Assembly: GCA_017521125.1 (NCBI GenBank)
Contig: JAFXDV010000016.1
Coordinates: forward strand, 1 to 38,611
DNA: 38,611 bases
Direction: 5' to 3'
Origin: Clostridia bacterium
GTDB lineage: Bacteria > Bacillota > Clostridia > Oscillospirales > Acutalibacteraceae
In this document: piece after piece, positions 16,546-25,275 of the stretch
How the letters are laid out: the number at the start of each line of letters is the position of its first letter
Position numbering within the stretch: position 1 is the stretch's first letter
Made by a program: the position numbers and the translations under genes
Notes under the pieces: model-generated
What the model was told of the DNA's origin: nothing
The model's database searches: none
What the model saw: the letters and a program-made list of their open reading frames with translations, nothing else

Positions 16546-18207
16546 ATGAATTCCCAACTAATTAACGATAAATTGAAGGCCTTTTCTGAAAAGACCGTAA
16601 GGCTTCTTATTGAAAAGGGCATTACCATCTCTACTGCAGAGTCCTGCACAGGAGGCTTACTGTCTCAGGCTATCACCTCTGTTTCAGGGGCTTCTGCTAT
16701 ATTTGAAATTGGACTTGCCGCTTATACAAACCGCATTAAGCATGAAGCTTTATCCGTACCTGTTTCGGTTTTGCAAAATGATGGTGCCGTAAGCCTGAAA
16801 ACCGCTATGTATATGGCGAAAAACATTGTTGCTCTAAGCAGTTCACAATTAGGTGTTTCTATTACCGGAAATGCGGGTCCCTCGGCTAGCGAGGGAAAAC
16901 CGGTTGGTCTTGTTTACATTTCTATTGCTAATGAGGAAACTTTTTTTGTGAAGAAAATTCAGTTGCCCTCACAGGCAGATCGTGATACAGTCAGACTGTC
17001 TGCAGTCTTTAACGCTCTTGAGCTTATATACGAATACGCTACCTCTTCCCCTGCTTTGCTTGGCAGAATGGTACCTTACGGAGAAGAGTTTATTTTATAC
17101 GATGAAGAAAACAAGTATGACCTTGGTTTTTTCGAGCAAAAAGAAAAAAGCTTTAAAAGACTTTCGATAAACACTTTAACCGAAAAAGATTTTTTATCCG
17201 AAGAAGAAGAGGAGGAAGAAGAGACTAAGCCTATCATTAAAATAACTCCTGTTTTTCTCAAAATCAAAGAATTTTTCACAGTCGTTATTGAGAAAATTAA
17301 GGCACTAAACTTAAAAGAGCGTTTTACTCTAAAAAAGAAGATAGATAAGAAAAAGCTGGTTACATTTTTAATTTTTGCCGTAGCTATTGCAGGACTGCTC
17401 ACATCTTCTTTTGCTATTACATCCCATTTCGTAAACGAAAGTCGTCAACGAGCAATTGTGAAAGAGGCTCGCAAGCAGTGGAGCTTTTCTGAAGAAAAAG
17501 AAGACAAATCAGGAGAGTTGTTATCCTTTGATTCACTTCAGGCACAGAACAACGACATTAAGGCATGGATTAGTATTGATAACACAAACATAAATAATCC
17601 TGTTTATCAAACGACTGATAACTCTTTCTATATTGACCACAATATGCAAAAAGAAAAAAGTCGCTACGGAGCTTTATTCTTTGACCATAATAACATAATC
17701 ACAAATTCAAAGGCCTCTCAAAATCTTACTATTTACGGACATAATATGAAGGATGGCTCTATGTTTGGCACTCTGCAAAAATACAGAAAGCTTGACTTTT
17801 ATAAGAGCAATCCTACCTTTAAGCTTACCACCCTTTACGGTCAGTATGAATACAGAATTTTCTCCGTTATGGTAATGAATGCTACCTCTAAAGATGACAA
17901 CAATTATATTTATAACTTTGTTGCAAGCGATTTTGAAAATCAAGGTGTGTTTGAGTCTTGGATATATGAAGCTCAGGAACGTTCCCTTATCACGACTACC
18001 GTAGATGTCAAGAAAAATGATGATATATTAACCCTTGTAACCTGTTCAGAAGATTTTAACAATTCCAGATTTGTAGTTATGGCGAGAAAAACCAGAGTGA
18101 ACGAAACCGAACCTGTTGACGTAAGTGGTGCTAAACTAAACCCAAACCCTCGCTATCCTCAGGCTTGGTATGACAAAAAGGGTCTTAAAGGTTACAACGT
18201 AGAGTAG
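16546..18207 (+). CDS. CinA C-terminal (NMN amidase-like) domain fused to class B sortase
   Basis: Two normally separate proteins are joined in 553 residues. Residues about 10-165 are a CinA C-terminal/PncC domain, the family that hydrolyses nicotinamide mononucleotide; TAESCTGGL (30-38), the K65 region, ITGNAGP (106-112) and DRDTVR (145-150) are intact. An acidic run (219-226), a basic stretch and one membrane helix (about 271-290) follow. The rest is a sortase B domain with H399 in YGHNMKDGSMFG, C500 in TLVTCS and R508 in SRFVVM, a complete triad. The basic side before the helix predicts the CinA domain in the cytoplasm and the sortase outside. The start is the ATG at 16546 after GAAAGG. 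There is no internal stop, so this is not an assembly of two broken genes. No sorting-signal substrate is seen nearby. Confidence 0.88.
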   Translation: MNSQLINDKLKAFSEKTVRLLIEKGITISTAESCTGGLLSQAITSVSGASAIFEIGLAAYTNRIKHEALSVPVSVLQNDGAVSLKTAMYMAKNIVALSSSQLGVSITGNAGPSASEGKPVGLVYISIANEETFFVKKIQLPSQADRDTVRLSAVFNALELIYEYATSSPALLGRMVPYGEEFILYDEENKYDLGFFEQKEKSFKRLSINTLTEKDFLSEEEEEEEETKPIIKITPVFLKIKEFFTVVIEKIKALNLKERFTLKKKIDKKKLVTFLIFAVAIAGLLTSSFAITSHFVNESRQRAIVKEARKQWSFSEEKEDKSGELLSFDSLQAQNNDIKAWISIDNTNINNPVYQTTDNSFYIDHNMQKEKSRYGALFFDHNNIITNSKASQNLTIYGHNMKDGSMFGTLQKYRKLDFYKSNPTFKLTTLYGQYEYRIFSVMVMNATSKDDNNYIYNFVASDFENQGVFESWIYEAQERSLITTTVDVKKNDDILTLVTCSEDFNNSRFVVMARKTRVNETEPVDVSGAKLNPNPRYPQAWYDKKGLKGYNVE

Positions 18208-18232
18208 CTAAAAAATTAAAGGGAGGAAAAAT

Positions 18233-19051
18233 ATGGCAAGCATAAAATTAGATGTTATCTATTACAAAACTCAGAGCGATTTTGAGTTTGAATTTAATCT
18301 TAGCGGTTGCGCAGGAGTTAGACTTTTTAAAGAAAAAATTGAAACTCCAAAGGCGCTTGTTACCTCTTTGGCACGAGACGTTGCAAGAAGCAGAGTTATT
18401 ATTGTTGTTGCCGATTTAACCGACGAAAACGGTGGCGTTTCTGTTATTTCCAAAGCTATTGGTTTGCCTCTTGTTGCCGTAGAAAAGGAAACCTATAATA
18501 TTGCCAGTGAAGGCGACTGCAACCTTTTCAAAGGAGCAACTCCACTTGTAACAAAAAACGGTGTTTTCGTTGGCTTTATTGCCGAAAGTGGCCCTCAGTC
18601 AATTATAGTTTTAACCTCCAATCGTGCGCTACGCCACGAAATTATGGACTCTTACGTTCATAAATATATTTTTGAGGTTGCTCAGCTTGAGGCATATAAC
18701 GAAAAATACAAGGCTCCTGTTATCGCAGAGTCAGAGACCGTTGAAAATGAAGTTTCTGAAAAGAAAGAAACCGAGCCTGAGATTATTCCTATTGACCTTG
18801 CTCCGGGCACTTCAATAAACCCTCTACCTTTTGTAAAGGATGAGGAGGATGACGAAAACGAAGAGGATGAAAAGCAACTTAACAAGAGATTAAACCAGAA
18901 AGGTAACGGCTTAAATATCGCCCTTCTTGTTATTGTGGTTTTGCTTCTCATTGGTTTTGGCGTTTTGGCATATCTATTTATTTACATACCGCTTTTAAAC
19001 GGAGAAGCACCTTTTTTAAGCGAGGGAATCAAATACTTTTTAAGGAGATAA
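18233..19051 (+). CDS. Membrane protein with degenerate CinA-N/MoCF-like domain
   Basis: I do not recognise this 272-residue protein as a named family. By eye, residues about 45-147 follow the CinA N-terminal (molybdopterin-binding-like) fold. SRVIIVVADLT stands where CinA has its TGGLGPT loop, SKAIGLPLV matches the AKALGLPLV helix, and FKGATPLVTKNGVFVGF resembles the GAT-L-NP-GTAPGF segment. SIIVLTSNRALRHEIMDSYV resembles the PGPPSEM segment. The GGLGPT and DDLT residues are missing, so activity is doubtful. A linker follows with an acidic run (203-213), then one membrane helix (about 228-253) and a short tail. It lies 25 bases below the CinA-C/sortase gene with a strong GGAGG site. A split CinA with both halves membrane-anchored is the inference. 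Confidence 0.72.
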   Translation: MASIKLDVIYYKTQSDFEFEFNLSGCAGVRLFKEKIETPKALVTSLARDVARSRVIIVVADLTDENGGVSVISKAIGLPLVAVEKETYNIASEGDCNLFKGATPLVTKNGVFVGFIAESGPQSIIVLTSNRALRHEIMDSYVHKYIFEVAQLEAYNEKYKAPVIAESETVENEVSEKKETEPEIIPIDLAPGTSINPLPFVKDEEDDENEEDEKQLNKRLNQKGNGLNIALLVIVVLLLIGFGVLAYLFIYIPLLNGEAPFLSEGIKYFLRR

Positions 19052-19054
19052 TAC

Positions 19055-19558
19055 ATGACCGATTCATTAGTTCAAAGCTTGGTTGATTTTTTCAAGTCTT
19101 GGCTTTCCCCTGAGATTATTGTTTTTCTTATTTCCCTTTTACCTATATTAGAGCTTCGTGGGGGTTTAATTGCAGCCTCCCTTTTAGGCATTCCTTGGAG
19201 CGTAGCTTTTCCCCTTTGCGTAATTGGAAATATGCTTCCTATCCCCTTCATTCTTCTTTTCATCAGAAAAATTTTTGATTTTATCAAGCGCACCAATTTT
19301 CTTAAAATGAGAAAGCTTGTAGAAAAGCTTGATGCAAAGGCAGAGAAAAAGAGTAAAGGTATGAATAATTTAAGCTTTTGGGGATTGTTTGCCTTTGTTG
19401 CAATTCCTCTCCCCGGCACAGGCGCCTGGACAGGAAGTTTAGTAGCTAATGTTCTTAACGTTAAGCTGAAACATTCTTTCCCCATTATATTTGCAGGCGT
19501 TGTAACTGCAGGACTCATAATGTCCTTCCTCGCCTACTTTATTCCAAGTTTATTTTAA
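19055..19558 (+). CDS. Small multi-drug export family (COG2426) membrane protein
   Basis: This 167-residue integral membrane protein matches the Sm_multidrug_ex/COG2426 family, with LPILELRGGL, the GNMLPIPFILLF helix and the PLPGTGAWTGSLVA segment. There are about four hydrophobic segments and a basic cytoplasmic loop (about 75-105). The family name comes from limited evidence and the transported substrate is not known. It begins 3 bases after the preceding gene and ends the five-gene operon at a strong terminator, so it may act with the two membrane-anchored CinA-like proteins (inference). Confidence 0.85.
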   Translation: MTDSLVQSLVDFFKSWLSPEIIVFLISLLPILELRGGLIAASLLGIPWSVAFPLCVIGNMLPIPFILLFIRKIFDFIKRTNFLKMRKLVEKLDAKAEKKSKGMNNLSFWGLFAFVAIPLPGTGAWTGSLVANVLNVKLKHSFPIIFAGVVTAGLIMSFLAYFIPSLF

Positions 19559-19595
19559 TTAAAAACCCTAAGTCAACGACTTAGGGTTTTTAATT
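19557..19595. terminator. Long bidirectional terminator
   Basis: A perfect 18-bp inverted repeat, AATTAAAAACCCTAAGTC and its complement, is separated by AAC. A and T runs lie on either side of the GC core. It overlaps the ends of both convergent genes. Confidence 0.92.
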
Positions 19596-20293
19596 TAAAG
19601 TAGGCTTTTTAGTTTTTCCATTTGTTCTTTTGTGGGCTCTTTTTTGTCGCCGAAAGGAAACTCTAATTTTAAATTATCATATTTAATTTGACAGATTTTC
19701 TTGAAAGGTAAAAGCTCAATTTTATCCACGCACTTGTGTTCTTCTTTGATTTTTTTGAGCTTTAAGATGTTTTCCTCGTTATTGTTGACATCGGGTATTA
19801 TTACCTGCCTCAAAGTTACGGGGATTTTCTTTTTATCGGCGAGTTTTAAAAATTCTAAAACTGTATTTATAGAGCACCCTACATTTTCATTATACTGTTC
19901 ATCGTTTGTGTATTTAACGTCAAGAAGTATTCTGTCGGTTACGTTTAACAGGGCATCGGTTTTATCATTTATAATGCTTCCTGAAGTATCGAGACAGGTG
20001 TTTATTCCCTCTTTTTTGCAGAGAGTGAATATTTCACGAGCAAAGTCGCTTTGAAGCAGCGGCTCTCCGCCTGAAAGGGTAATTCCACCCTCATTACCAA
20101 AATACTCCTTAAAGCGTTTTGCTTTGTCTACTATTTCTTCTGCGGTATATTCCTTGCCGCCCTTTATGTCCCAAGTGTCAGGGTTGTGGCAACACTTGCA
20201 ACGAAGATTGCAGCCGCTAAGAAACACTACGAAGCGTACTCCCGGTCCGTCTACTGTGCCGAGGCTTTGAATTGAATGAACTAAACCTTTCAT
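19595..20293 (-). CDS. pflA: Pyruvate formate-lyase activating enzyme
   Basis: This radical SAM enzyme installs the glycyl radical on PFL. The 4Fe-4S motif CX3CX2C is C28, C32 and C35 in the segment [14 protein letters not shown], followed by [13 protein letters not shown] for SAM binding. The length of 232 residues is typical. Its ATG overlaps the pflB stop by 4 bases, so it is translated after pflB and shares its riboswitch-controlled transcript. Confidence 0.96.
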   Translation of the reverse strand: MKGLVHSIQSLGTVDGPGVRFVVFLSGCNLRCKCCHNPDTWDIKGGKEYTAEEIVDKAKRFKEYFGNEGGITLSGGEPLLQSDFAREIFTLCKKEGINTCLDTSGSIINDKTDALLNVTDRILLDVKYTNDEQYNENVGCSINTVLEFLKLADKKKIPVTLRQVIIPDVNNNEENILKLKKIKEEHKCVDKIELLPFKKICQIKYDNLKLEFPFGDKKEPTKEQMEKLKSLL

Positions 20294-22521
20294 ATGACCT
20301 CGTGGAATGTGCGGCTAATAACCTCACGCTGATGCTCACGAGAGAGTTTACTGAAGTTTACTGCATAGCCTGACACTCTGATAGTAAGGTTTGGATATTC
20401 CTCAGGGTTTTCATAAGCCTTCATAAGTGTTTCACGGTTTAAGACATTTACGTTAATATGGTGTGCCTTTTTAGCGAAATAACCGTCAAGGATTGTCACA
20501 AGGTTATTTATCCTTTCCTCATCGGTGTTTCCAAGAGCCTCCGGAGTGATAGAGAAGGTGTTGGAAATTCCGTCACGGCAATCATCATAGGAAAGCTTTG
20601 CCACAGAATTAAGGGATGCTAACGCACCATTTTCCTCACGGTTGTGCATTGGGTTAGCACCAGGAGCAAATGGTTCTGCCTCTTTTCTGCCATCAGGTGT
20701 TGCGCCTGTGTTTTTACCATACATAACGTTAGAGGTAATAGTGAGGACAGAAAGAGTATGGACAGCATTTCTGTAAGCGGGAGTCTTGCGAAGCTCGGTT
20801 ATGAAAAGGTGGGTCATATCCTTAGCGATAAGGTCTACCCTATCGTCGTCATTACCGAATTTAGGGAAATCTCCCTCAGTTTTGAAGCCTGTAATATAGT
20901 CGTTATCATCTCTAATAGGAGAAACATTCGCAAACTTAATAGCGCTAAGAGAGTCGGCAACTACAGAGAGTCCTGCTATACCGAACGCCATAAGTCTTTC
21001 AACCATTGTATCGTGGAGAGCCATCTGGGTTTTTTCGTAGGCATACTTATCGTGCATAAAATGAATTACGTTCATTGTATTTACGTAAAGATGGCAAAGC
21101 CAGGAAATATAGATTTTATAACGCTCCATTACGGTATCAAAATCTAAAGTCTTGCCTTTAAGGACTGACATCTGAGGTCCGATATGAATATCACTTGTAG
21201 TATCATAGCCACCATTGATTGCAATAAGGAGAAGCTTTGCAAGGTTGCAACGAGCGCCAAAGAACTGCATTTGTTTGCCTATGGTCATTGCCGACACGCA
21301 ACAAGCGATAGCATAGTCGTCGCCGTGGTACGGTCTCATAACGTCGTCGTTTTCATACTGAATGGCATCGGTATCTTTAGAAACCTTAGCACAGAATTTC
21401 TTAAATTCATTGGGTAGTTTTGTTGACCAAAGTACAGTGAGATTAGGTTCAGGAGAGGGGCCTAAAGTATAGAGGGTATTGAGAATTCTAAAACTGCTCT
21501 TTGTAACAAGAGTTCTGCCATCCTCACCCATACCACCTACTGCCTCGGTAATCCACATTGGGTCTCCACCGAAAAGCTCGTTATACTCCGGGGTTCTCAA
21601 ATGACGTGCCAGACGTAGTTTTATAACGAAATCATCGAAAATTTCTTGTATTTCTTCTTCTGTATATTTTCCGCTTTCAAGGTCACGCTGGGCATATATA
21701 TCAAAAAATGTTGATACTCTTCCTAGGCTCATTGCGGCGCCGTTTTGCTCCTTGATGGACGCAAGATAAGCAAAATAGGTCCACTGTACCGCCTGTTTTG
21801 TATCTGCGGCAGGTTCACTTATATCAATGCCGTACATCTGAGCCATTTCTTTTAGGTATCCTAAATATAAAATCTGGCGATGCAGCTCCTCTGTCAACTT
21901 TATCTGCTCATCTGTAAAATCGCCTTTATCAAGGTTTCTTTTATCCTTTTTCTTTTCTTCAATAAGCCTGTCCACGCCGTAAAGGGCAACTCGGCGGTAG
22001 TCACCAATAATTCTACCTCTGCCGTATGCATCGGGAAGACCTGTTATAACGTGGCTCTTTCTGGCAAGGCGCATTTCATCGGTATATGCACGGAAAACAC
22101 CATCGTTATGGGTGGTGCGATACTGGAACTCTTTTTCAATAACGTCGCCAAGTTTATAGCCGTATGCAGCACAAGCCTGTCTTGCCATTCTGATACCACC
22201 AAAGGGGTTCACGCCTCTTTTTAAGGGGGCATCGGTCTGAAGGCCTACAATGATATCCTTATCCTTGTCAACGTATGCAGGGGCATAGTTAAGAAGAGAG
22301 GTTACCGTTTCGGTATCAATATCCAACACGCCGCCTTTTTTGCGTTCCTCTCTAAAGAGGGCCTGAACCTTCTCCATTACCTCTTTGGTACGGGATGTGG
22401 CTCCGCATAAAAAGCTATCGTCTCCTATATATTCTTCATAGTTTTGCTGAATAAAATCTCTGACGTTGATTTCATTTTGCCAAACTCCAAATTTAAAGCC
22501 ATTCCAATTTTTATGTTCCAT
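20290..22521 (-). CDS. pflB: Formate C-acetyltransferase (pyruvate formate-lyase)
   Basis: This oxygen-sensitive glycyl radical enzyme converts pyruvate and CoA to acetyl-CoA and formate. The active-site pair C407-C408 is seen in [10 protein letters not shown], and the radical glycine is G718 in [10 protein letters not shown], 25 residues before the end. The 743-residue length fits true PFL rather than diol dehydratases. It precedes pflA. The promoter is a perfect consensus and the leader carries a ZTP riboswitch, which would raise pfl expression when ZMP/ZTP signals a shortage of 10-formyl-tetrahydrofolate. Confidence 0.97.
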   Translation of the reverse strand: MEHKNWNGFKFGVWQNEINVRDFIQQNYEEYIGDDSFLCGATSRTKEVMEKVQALFREERKKGGVLDIDTETVTSLLNYAPAYVDKDKDIIVGLQTDAPLKRGVNPFGGIRMARQACAAYGYKLGDVIEKEFQYRTTHNDGVFRAYTDEMRLARKSHVITGLPDAYGRGRIIGDYRRVALYGVDRLIEEKKKDKRNLDKGDFTDEQIKLTEELHRQILYLGYLKEMAQMYGIDISEPAADTKQAVQWTYFAYLASIKEQNGAAMSLGRVSTFFDIYAQRDLESGKYTEEEIQEIFDDFVIKLRLARHLRTPEYNELFGGDPMWITEAVGGMGEDGRTLVTKSSFRILNTLYTLGPSPEPNLTVLWSTKLPNEFKKFCAKVSKDTDAIQYENDDVMRPYHGDDYAIACCVSAMTIGKQMQFFGARCNLAKLLLIAINGGYDTTSDIHIGPQMSVLKGKTLDFDTVMERYKIYISWLCHLYVNTMNVIHFMHDKYAYEKTQMALHDTMVERLMAFGIAGLSVVADSLSAIKFANVSPIRDDNDYITGFKTEGDFPKFGNDDDRVDLIAKDMTHLFITELRKTPAYRNAVHTLSVLTITSNVMYGKNTGATPDGRKEAEPFAPGANPMHNREENGALASLNSVAKLSYDDCRDGISNTFSITPEALGNTDEERINNLVTILDGYFAKKAHHINVNVLNRETLMKAYENPEEYPNLTIRVSGYAVNFSKLSREHQREVISRTFHEVI

Positions 22522-22544
22522 ATTTTCTCCTTTATATTCTCAAC

Positions 22545-22583
22545 AAAAAAGGACAAATCAGTATTTTTATAACTGATTTGCCC
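22545..22583 (-). terminator. Riboswitch-controlled terminator before pflB
   Basis: On the minus strand GGGCAAATCAGT pairs with ACTGATTTGTCC (12 bp, one G-T pair) around a nine-base loop, followed by TTTTTT. Its 5' arm contains the GGGCA of the conserved riboswitch CUGGGCA, so ligand binding and terminator formation should be mutually exclusive. Confidence 0.9.
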
Positions 22584-22695
22584 AGACGGTCGACACGGTA
22601 AAAGGCGGCAAGTGAAACCATAAAGAATTCACTCTCGCCAACTTATGCTTTGCATTCCCCCGCAGTATTCTGCGCAATCCGTCAGTTATGCAAAG
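22579..22695 (-). ncRNA. ZTP riboswitch (pfl motif) upstream of pflB
   Basis: The aptamer parts are visible on the minus strand. P1 is CTTTGCAT with ATGCAAAG (8 bp). Inside it lies CTGACGG, then P2 CGCAG-AATA-CTGCG followed by GGGGA. A linker with its own hairpin comes next, and the hallmark CCGTCTGGGCA follows (22579-22589). GACGG (22679-22683) complements CCGTC (22585-22589), forming the pseudoknot; the usual GGCG/CGCC pair is replaced by a compensated pair. The element class is known to sense ZMP/ZTP and commonly precedes purine, folate and pfl genes. The overlapping terminator implies an ON switch. Confidence 0.9.
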
Positions 22696-22714
22696 ATTTA
22701 ATTTGTGTATGTTT

Positions 22715-22743
22715 ATTATATATTTAAAATATCTTTTTGTCAA
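22715..22743 (-). promoter_or_regulatory. pflB promoter
   Basis: On the minus strand TTGACA (22738-22743) and TATAAT (22715-22720) match consensus perfectly with 17 bases between. Transcription should start near 22708, just before the riboswitch. Confidence 0.9.
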
Positions 22744-22798
22744 GATGAAAATATTGGTGCTTTGCTGCTTGTTCCTTAAATGTTTATTAATCATAAAA

Positions 22799-22835
22799 TA
22801 TAAAAACCGAAAGCATAATACCTTCGGTTTTTATT
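22799..22835. terminator. Intrinsic terminator after the amidase gene
   Basis: AAAAACCGAA pairs with TTCGGTTTTT around an 11-base loop, with T-rich flanks on both strands. It lies just past the amidase stop. The rest of the gap up to pflB holds the promoter and riboswitch listed separately. Confidence 0.8.
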
Positions 22836-22841
22836 GTTATT

Positions 22842-25160
22842 TTATGTTGTACCACCTTCAGATGAATTCTCCTGTGAAGTGGTAGTTTCAGAAGAAGATT
22901 CTTCTGATGAAAGACTTTCAGAAGAAGATTCTGATGAGGAAAGGTTTTCGGAAGTAGCGGTTTCTGAGGAGCTATCCATTGATGAGGTCTCATTCGATGA
23001 GGTGGATGCTGTATCATCAACCTGGCTTGAACTGGTTACCGTCTGTGAACTGCTAGATGGCATCGATGAAATAGTTGAAGAGGTGTTTGAAGACACATTA
23101 GAAGATGTATCAACTTCTGTATCTTTATAATCTTCCTCAGGCGAATTTTCTATAAAATATTCCACAACTCCCTTAACGATAGCGGTGGCTTTAATGTCGT
23201 TGGCACTTGAACTTATAATATTGTTGTAATCGGAAGGGTTGCTAATAAATCCATTTTCCGTAAGGACAACCGGGCAACAACTGGACCTTGCAACACCATA
23301 ATAGTGCCAACCTAACCCATATTTACCATAAAGACCTGTTTGCTTTGTGTAACTAAAAATCTTCTTTGCGCAGGGCATTGAAAACGGTTGAGAATAATAG
23401 GAATCAAAGCCATTGGCCGATGACCGCAAGGCAGAATTATGATGAACCGCAATACATAAATCCGGCTTTGCCTGCTTTAGCATTATAATCTTGTCATCAC
23501 TAGTAACTTCTTTGTCGGAACTACGTGTCATCAAAACGGTTGCGCCAATAGATTTTAACTGGGCGGCGATTTTATTTGCTAAAACCAAATTCTGTATTGC
23601 TTCGCTATGGTTTTTATAATCAAATCCTAATGCGCCCTGGTCAATTCCGCCATGACCTACATCTAATAAAATCTTGACTCCGTTTAATGTTGCGCCATAT
23701 TTATTTTGTGCTTTTTCAACCTTGGCCGGATTTAAAAATTCAAACACTAATTGGCCACTTTGATTATAATAGCAATCCCAACCATAAAACCCACCTTGCT
23801 TTTTAAAATAAAGTCGTATTGTATAGTCAGATTGGTTCTTAATAATTTTTGCAGATTTAAAAATAGGATTGTTTTCAGGAACCGAAATTTCTCCTGTTAA
23901 AACCGTTGTATAGCATAAGGTAATATCTATATAATTGGCAGTAAAGCTGCTAATATCGTAATCTTGCTTAGATGGGTTCGAATAACTTTGAGGTAATATA
24001 TCAAAATAGAATGGAGCCTTCCACAAGGTGTCAAGGACAAGGGTTGTGTGGGTAGTGCCATTTTTGAATTGGGCAATATTTATTTCGTTATGGTCAGGAA
24101 GTGTTCCCGCATACTCTTTTACTATGGTCATATTTTCCTTATTTGATCCGGTTGTTTTACTTGTGTAAACCTGTTTTCCACATCTTAAAATAGCATACTG
24201 CTTTTTTGTGGTACCCGATTCGTAATAAGCATATCCTTGGGCACAATAATCCACCGTACCTTTAGGAAGATAATTATTTGTGGGGCGTGACCAGTCGTTT
24301 GTAGAGTAGGCATCAAAGGTTTCTGCCTCATAGGCAACGATTTCGGCAATTTTTCCCGTTCCTACGTTGATGTATTTTCCGCCAAGAGGCGCTGCGAGAG
24401 GGTCGTAGGTAACCTTGATTTCTGCCTTTTTGCAGGTAATATTTCCTGATGTTTTTGTTTCACTCTTTCCCCTTACAGATGCAGTAAATTTAATTTTACC
24501 TAAGTTTATGTTTGAAGTATTGTTTGAGGGTAGTTTAAAGGTTCCTATAAACGTTACGTATGTTTCAGATTCTTCTTTTTCTTCATTTTGAGGAATGTGT
24601 TTTTTTAGTGTAATTGTTTGGTTATTAAATTCCGCTGTAACCGAACTGTCCTTATGGGCAACGGCAGAAACTGTAATGGTCGAGCCGCTAGAATAACTTT
24701 GTGAACCGGAAGGGCTAATGCTTTTAATTATCTTAAAATTATAGCGGATAATATATTCATAAGTTTTTCCCTTATGCTCAAATTTAAAACGATTTGCTCC
24801 CTCTTTAAGATTTACCGTTTTTGAAAAAATTCCGTTCTCCCCTTCAATTTTTTCTCCGTTTAAGATAAGGAGTGCATCAGGGTCATATACACCTCTAAAG
24901 GTATAGGTGTTTTCTGTAACGGTTATATCTCGTTTTGCGGGAGAAGAAATTTCCAGTTCTTGCTCTTTAATTTCTGAGGAAACCTCTTGAGAAGAAACCT
25001 CTTGGACAACAGAGGAAGATGAAAAAGCTTCCTCGCTTGAAAGCTCTTCCTGTTTTGTTTTCTTATTATTTACAATTAATATAATGGTAACTATAATCGC
25101 TATGGCCGCAATTATAGAGGAGCCTATGATTATCAGATTTTTTTTGCTAAGTTTTAACAT
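22842..25160 (-). CDS. Cell-wall N-acetylmuramoyl-L-alanine amidase with Ser/Thr-rich tail
   Basis: This 772-residue surface enzyme should cut the amide bond between peptidoglycan glycan and stem peptide. A short basic start and a membrane helix (about 8-28) anchor or export it. Ser/Glu-rich linker and beta-sandwich-like segments follow (about 60-270), then a less clear region. The Amidase_3 domain (about 495-665) has the zinc and catalytic residues H503 (DVGHGG), E520 (HSEAIQN), H573 (HHNS) and E635 (LTENGF). Residues about 680-772 are a low-complexity tail dominated by Ser, Thr and Glu, with no LPXTG-like signal or C-terminal helix. The start is the ATG at 25158-25160, seven bases after GAGG; an ATG six bases earlier is too close to that site. 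It is monocistronic. Confidence 0.87.
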   Translation of the reverse strand: MLKLSKKNLIIIGSSIIAAIAIIVTIILIVNNKKTKQEELSSEEAFSSSSVVQEVSSQEVSSEIKEQELEISSPAKRDITVTENTYTFRGVYDPDALLILNGEKIEGENGIFSKTVNLKEGANRFKFEHKGKTYEYIIRYNFKIIKSISPSGSQSYSSGSTITVSAVAHKDSSVTAEFNNQTITLKKHIPQNEEKEESETYVTFIGTFKLPSNNTSNINLGKIKFTASVRGKSETKTSGNITCKKAEIKVTYDPLAAPLGGKYINVGTGKIAEIVAYEAETFDAYSTNDWSRPTNNYLPKGTVDYCAQGYAYYESGTTKKQYAILRCGKQVYTSKTTGSNKENMTIVKEYAGTLPDHNEINIAQFKNGTTHTTLVLDTLWKAPFYFDILPQSYSNPSKQDYDISSFTANYIDITLCYTTVLTGEISVPENNPIFKSAKIIKNQSDYTIRLYFKKQGGFYGWDCYYNQSGQLVFEFLNPAKVEKAQNKYGATLNGVKILLDVGHGGIDQGALGFDYKNHSEAIQNLVLANKIAAQLKSIGATVLMTRSSDKEVTSDDKIIMLKQAKPDLCIAVHHNSALRSSANGFDSYYSQPFSMPCAKKIFSYTKQTGLYGKYGLGWHYYGVARSSCCPVVLTENGFISNPSDYNNIISSSANDIKATAIVKGVVEYFIENSPEEDYKDTEVDTSSNVSSNTSSTISSMPSSSSQTVTSSSQVDDTASTSSNETSSMDSSSETATSENLSSSESSSESLSSEESSSETTTSQENSSEGGTT

Positions 25161-25190
25161 ACACATTCCTCAGGTAAATTTAATACTCTA

Positions 25191-25219
25191 ATAATATACT
25201 ATTCGAGTAAATAATACAA
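25191..25219 (-). promoter_or_regulatory. Possible amidase promoter
   Basis: On the minus strand TTGTAT (25214-25219) and TATTAT (25191-25196) are 17 bases apart, about 30 bases before the start codon. The region is AT-rich, so other placements are possible. Confidence 0.45.
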
Positions 25220-25275
25220 GTTTTTCTTTGGTTAATTGTCTTTAACCTTATCACCAAAAACAAAAATCAAGGCAA

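Noticed and set aside
20644..21147. Long open frame opposite pflB (167 codons, plus strand)
   Set aside because: Lies entirely inside the strongly conserved pflB, lacks a good ribosome binding site and has no recognisable family features; it is a by-product of pflB codon use.
22842..23120. Amidase tail as a sorting signal for the nearby sortase
   Set aside because: No LPXTG, NPXTN or similar motif and no hydrophobic segment with a basic end at the C-terminus.
22834..23130. Acidic Ser/Glu/Val-rich open frame opposite the amidase tail
   Set aside because: Its composition simply mirrors the repetitive Ser/Thr/Glu codons on the other strand.
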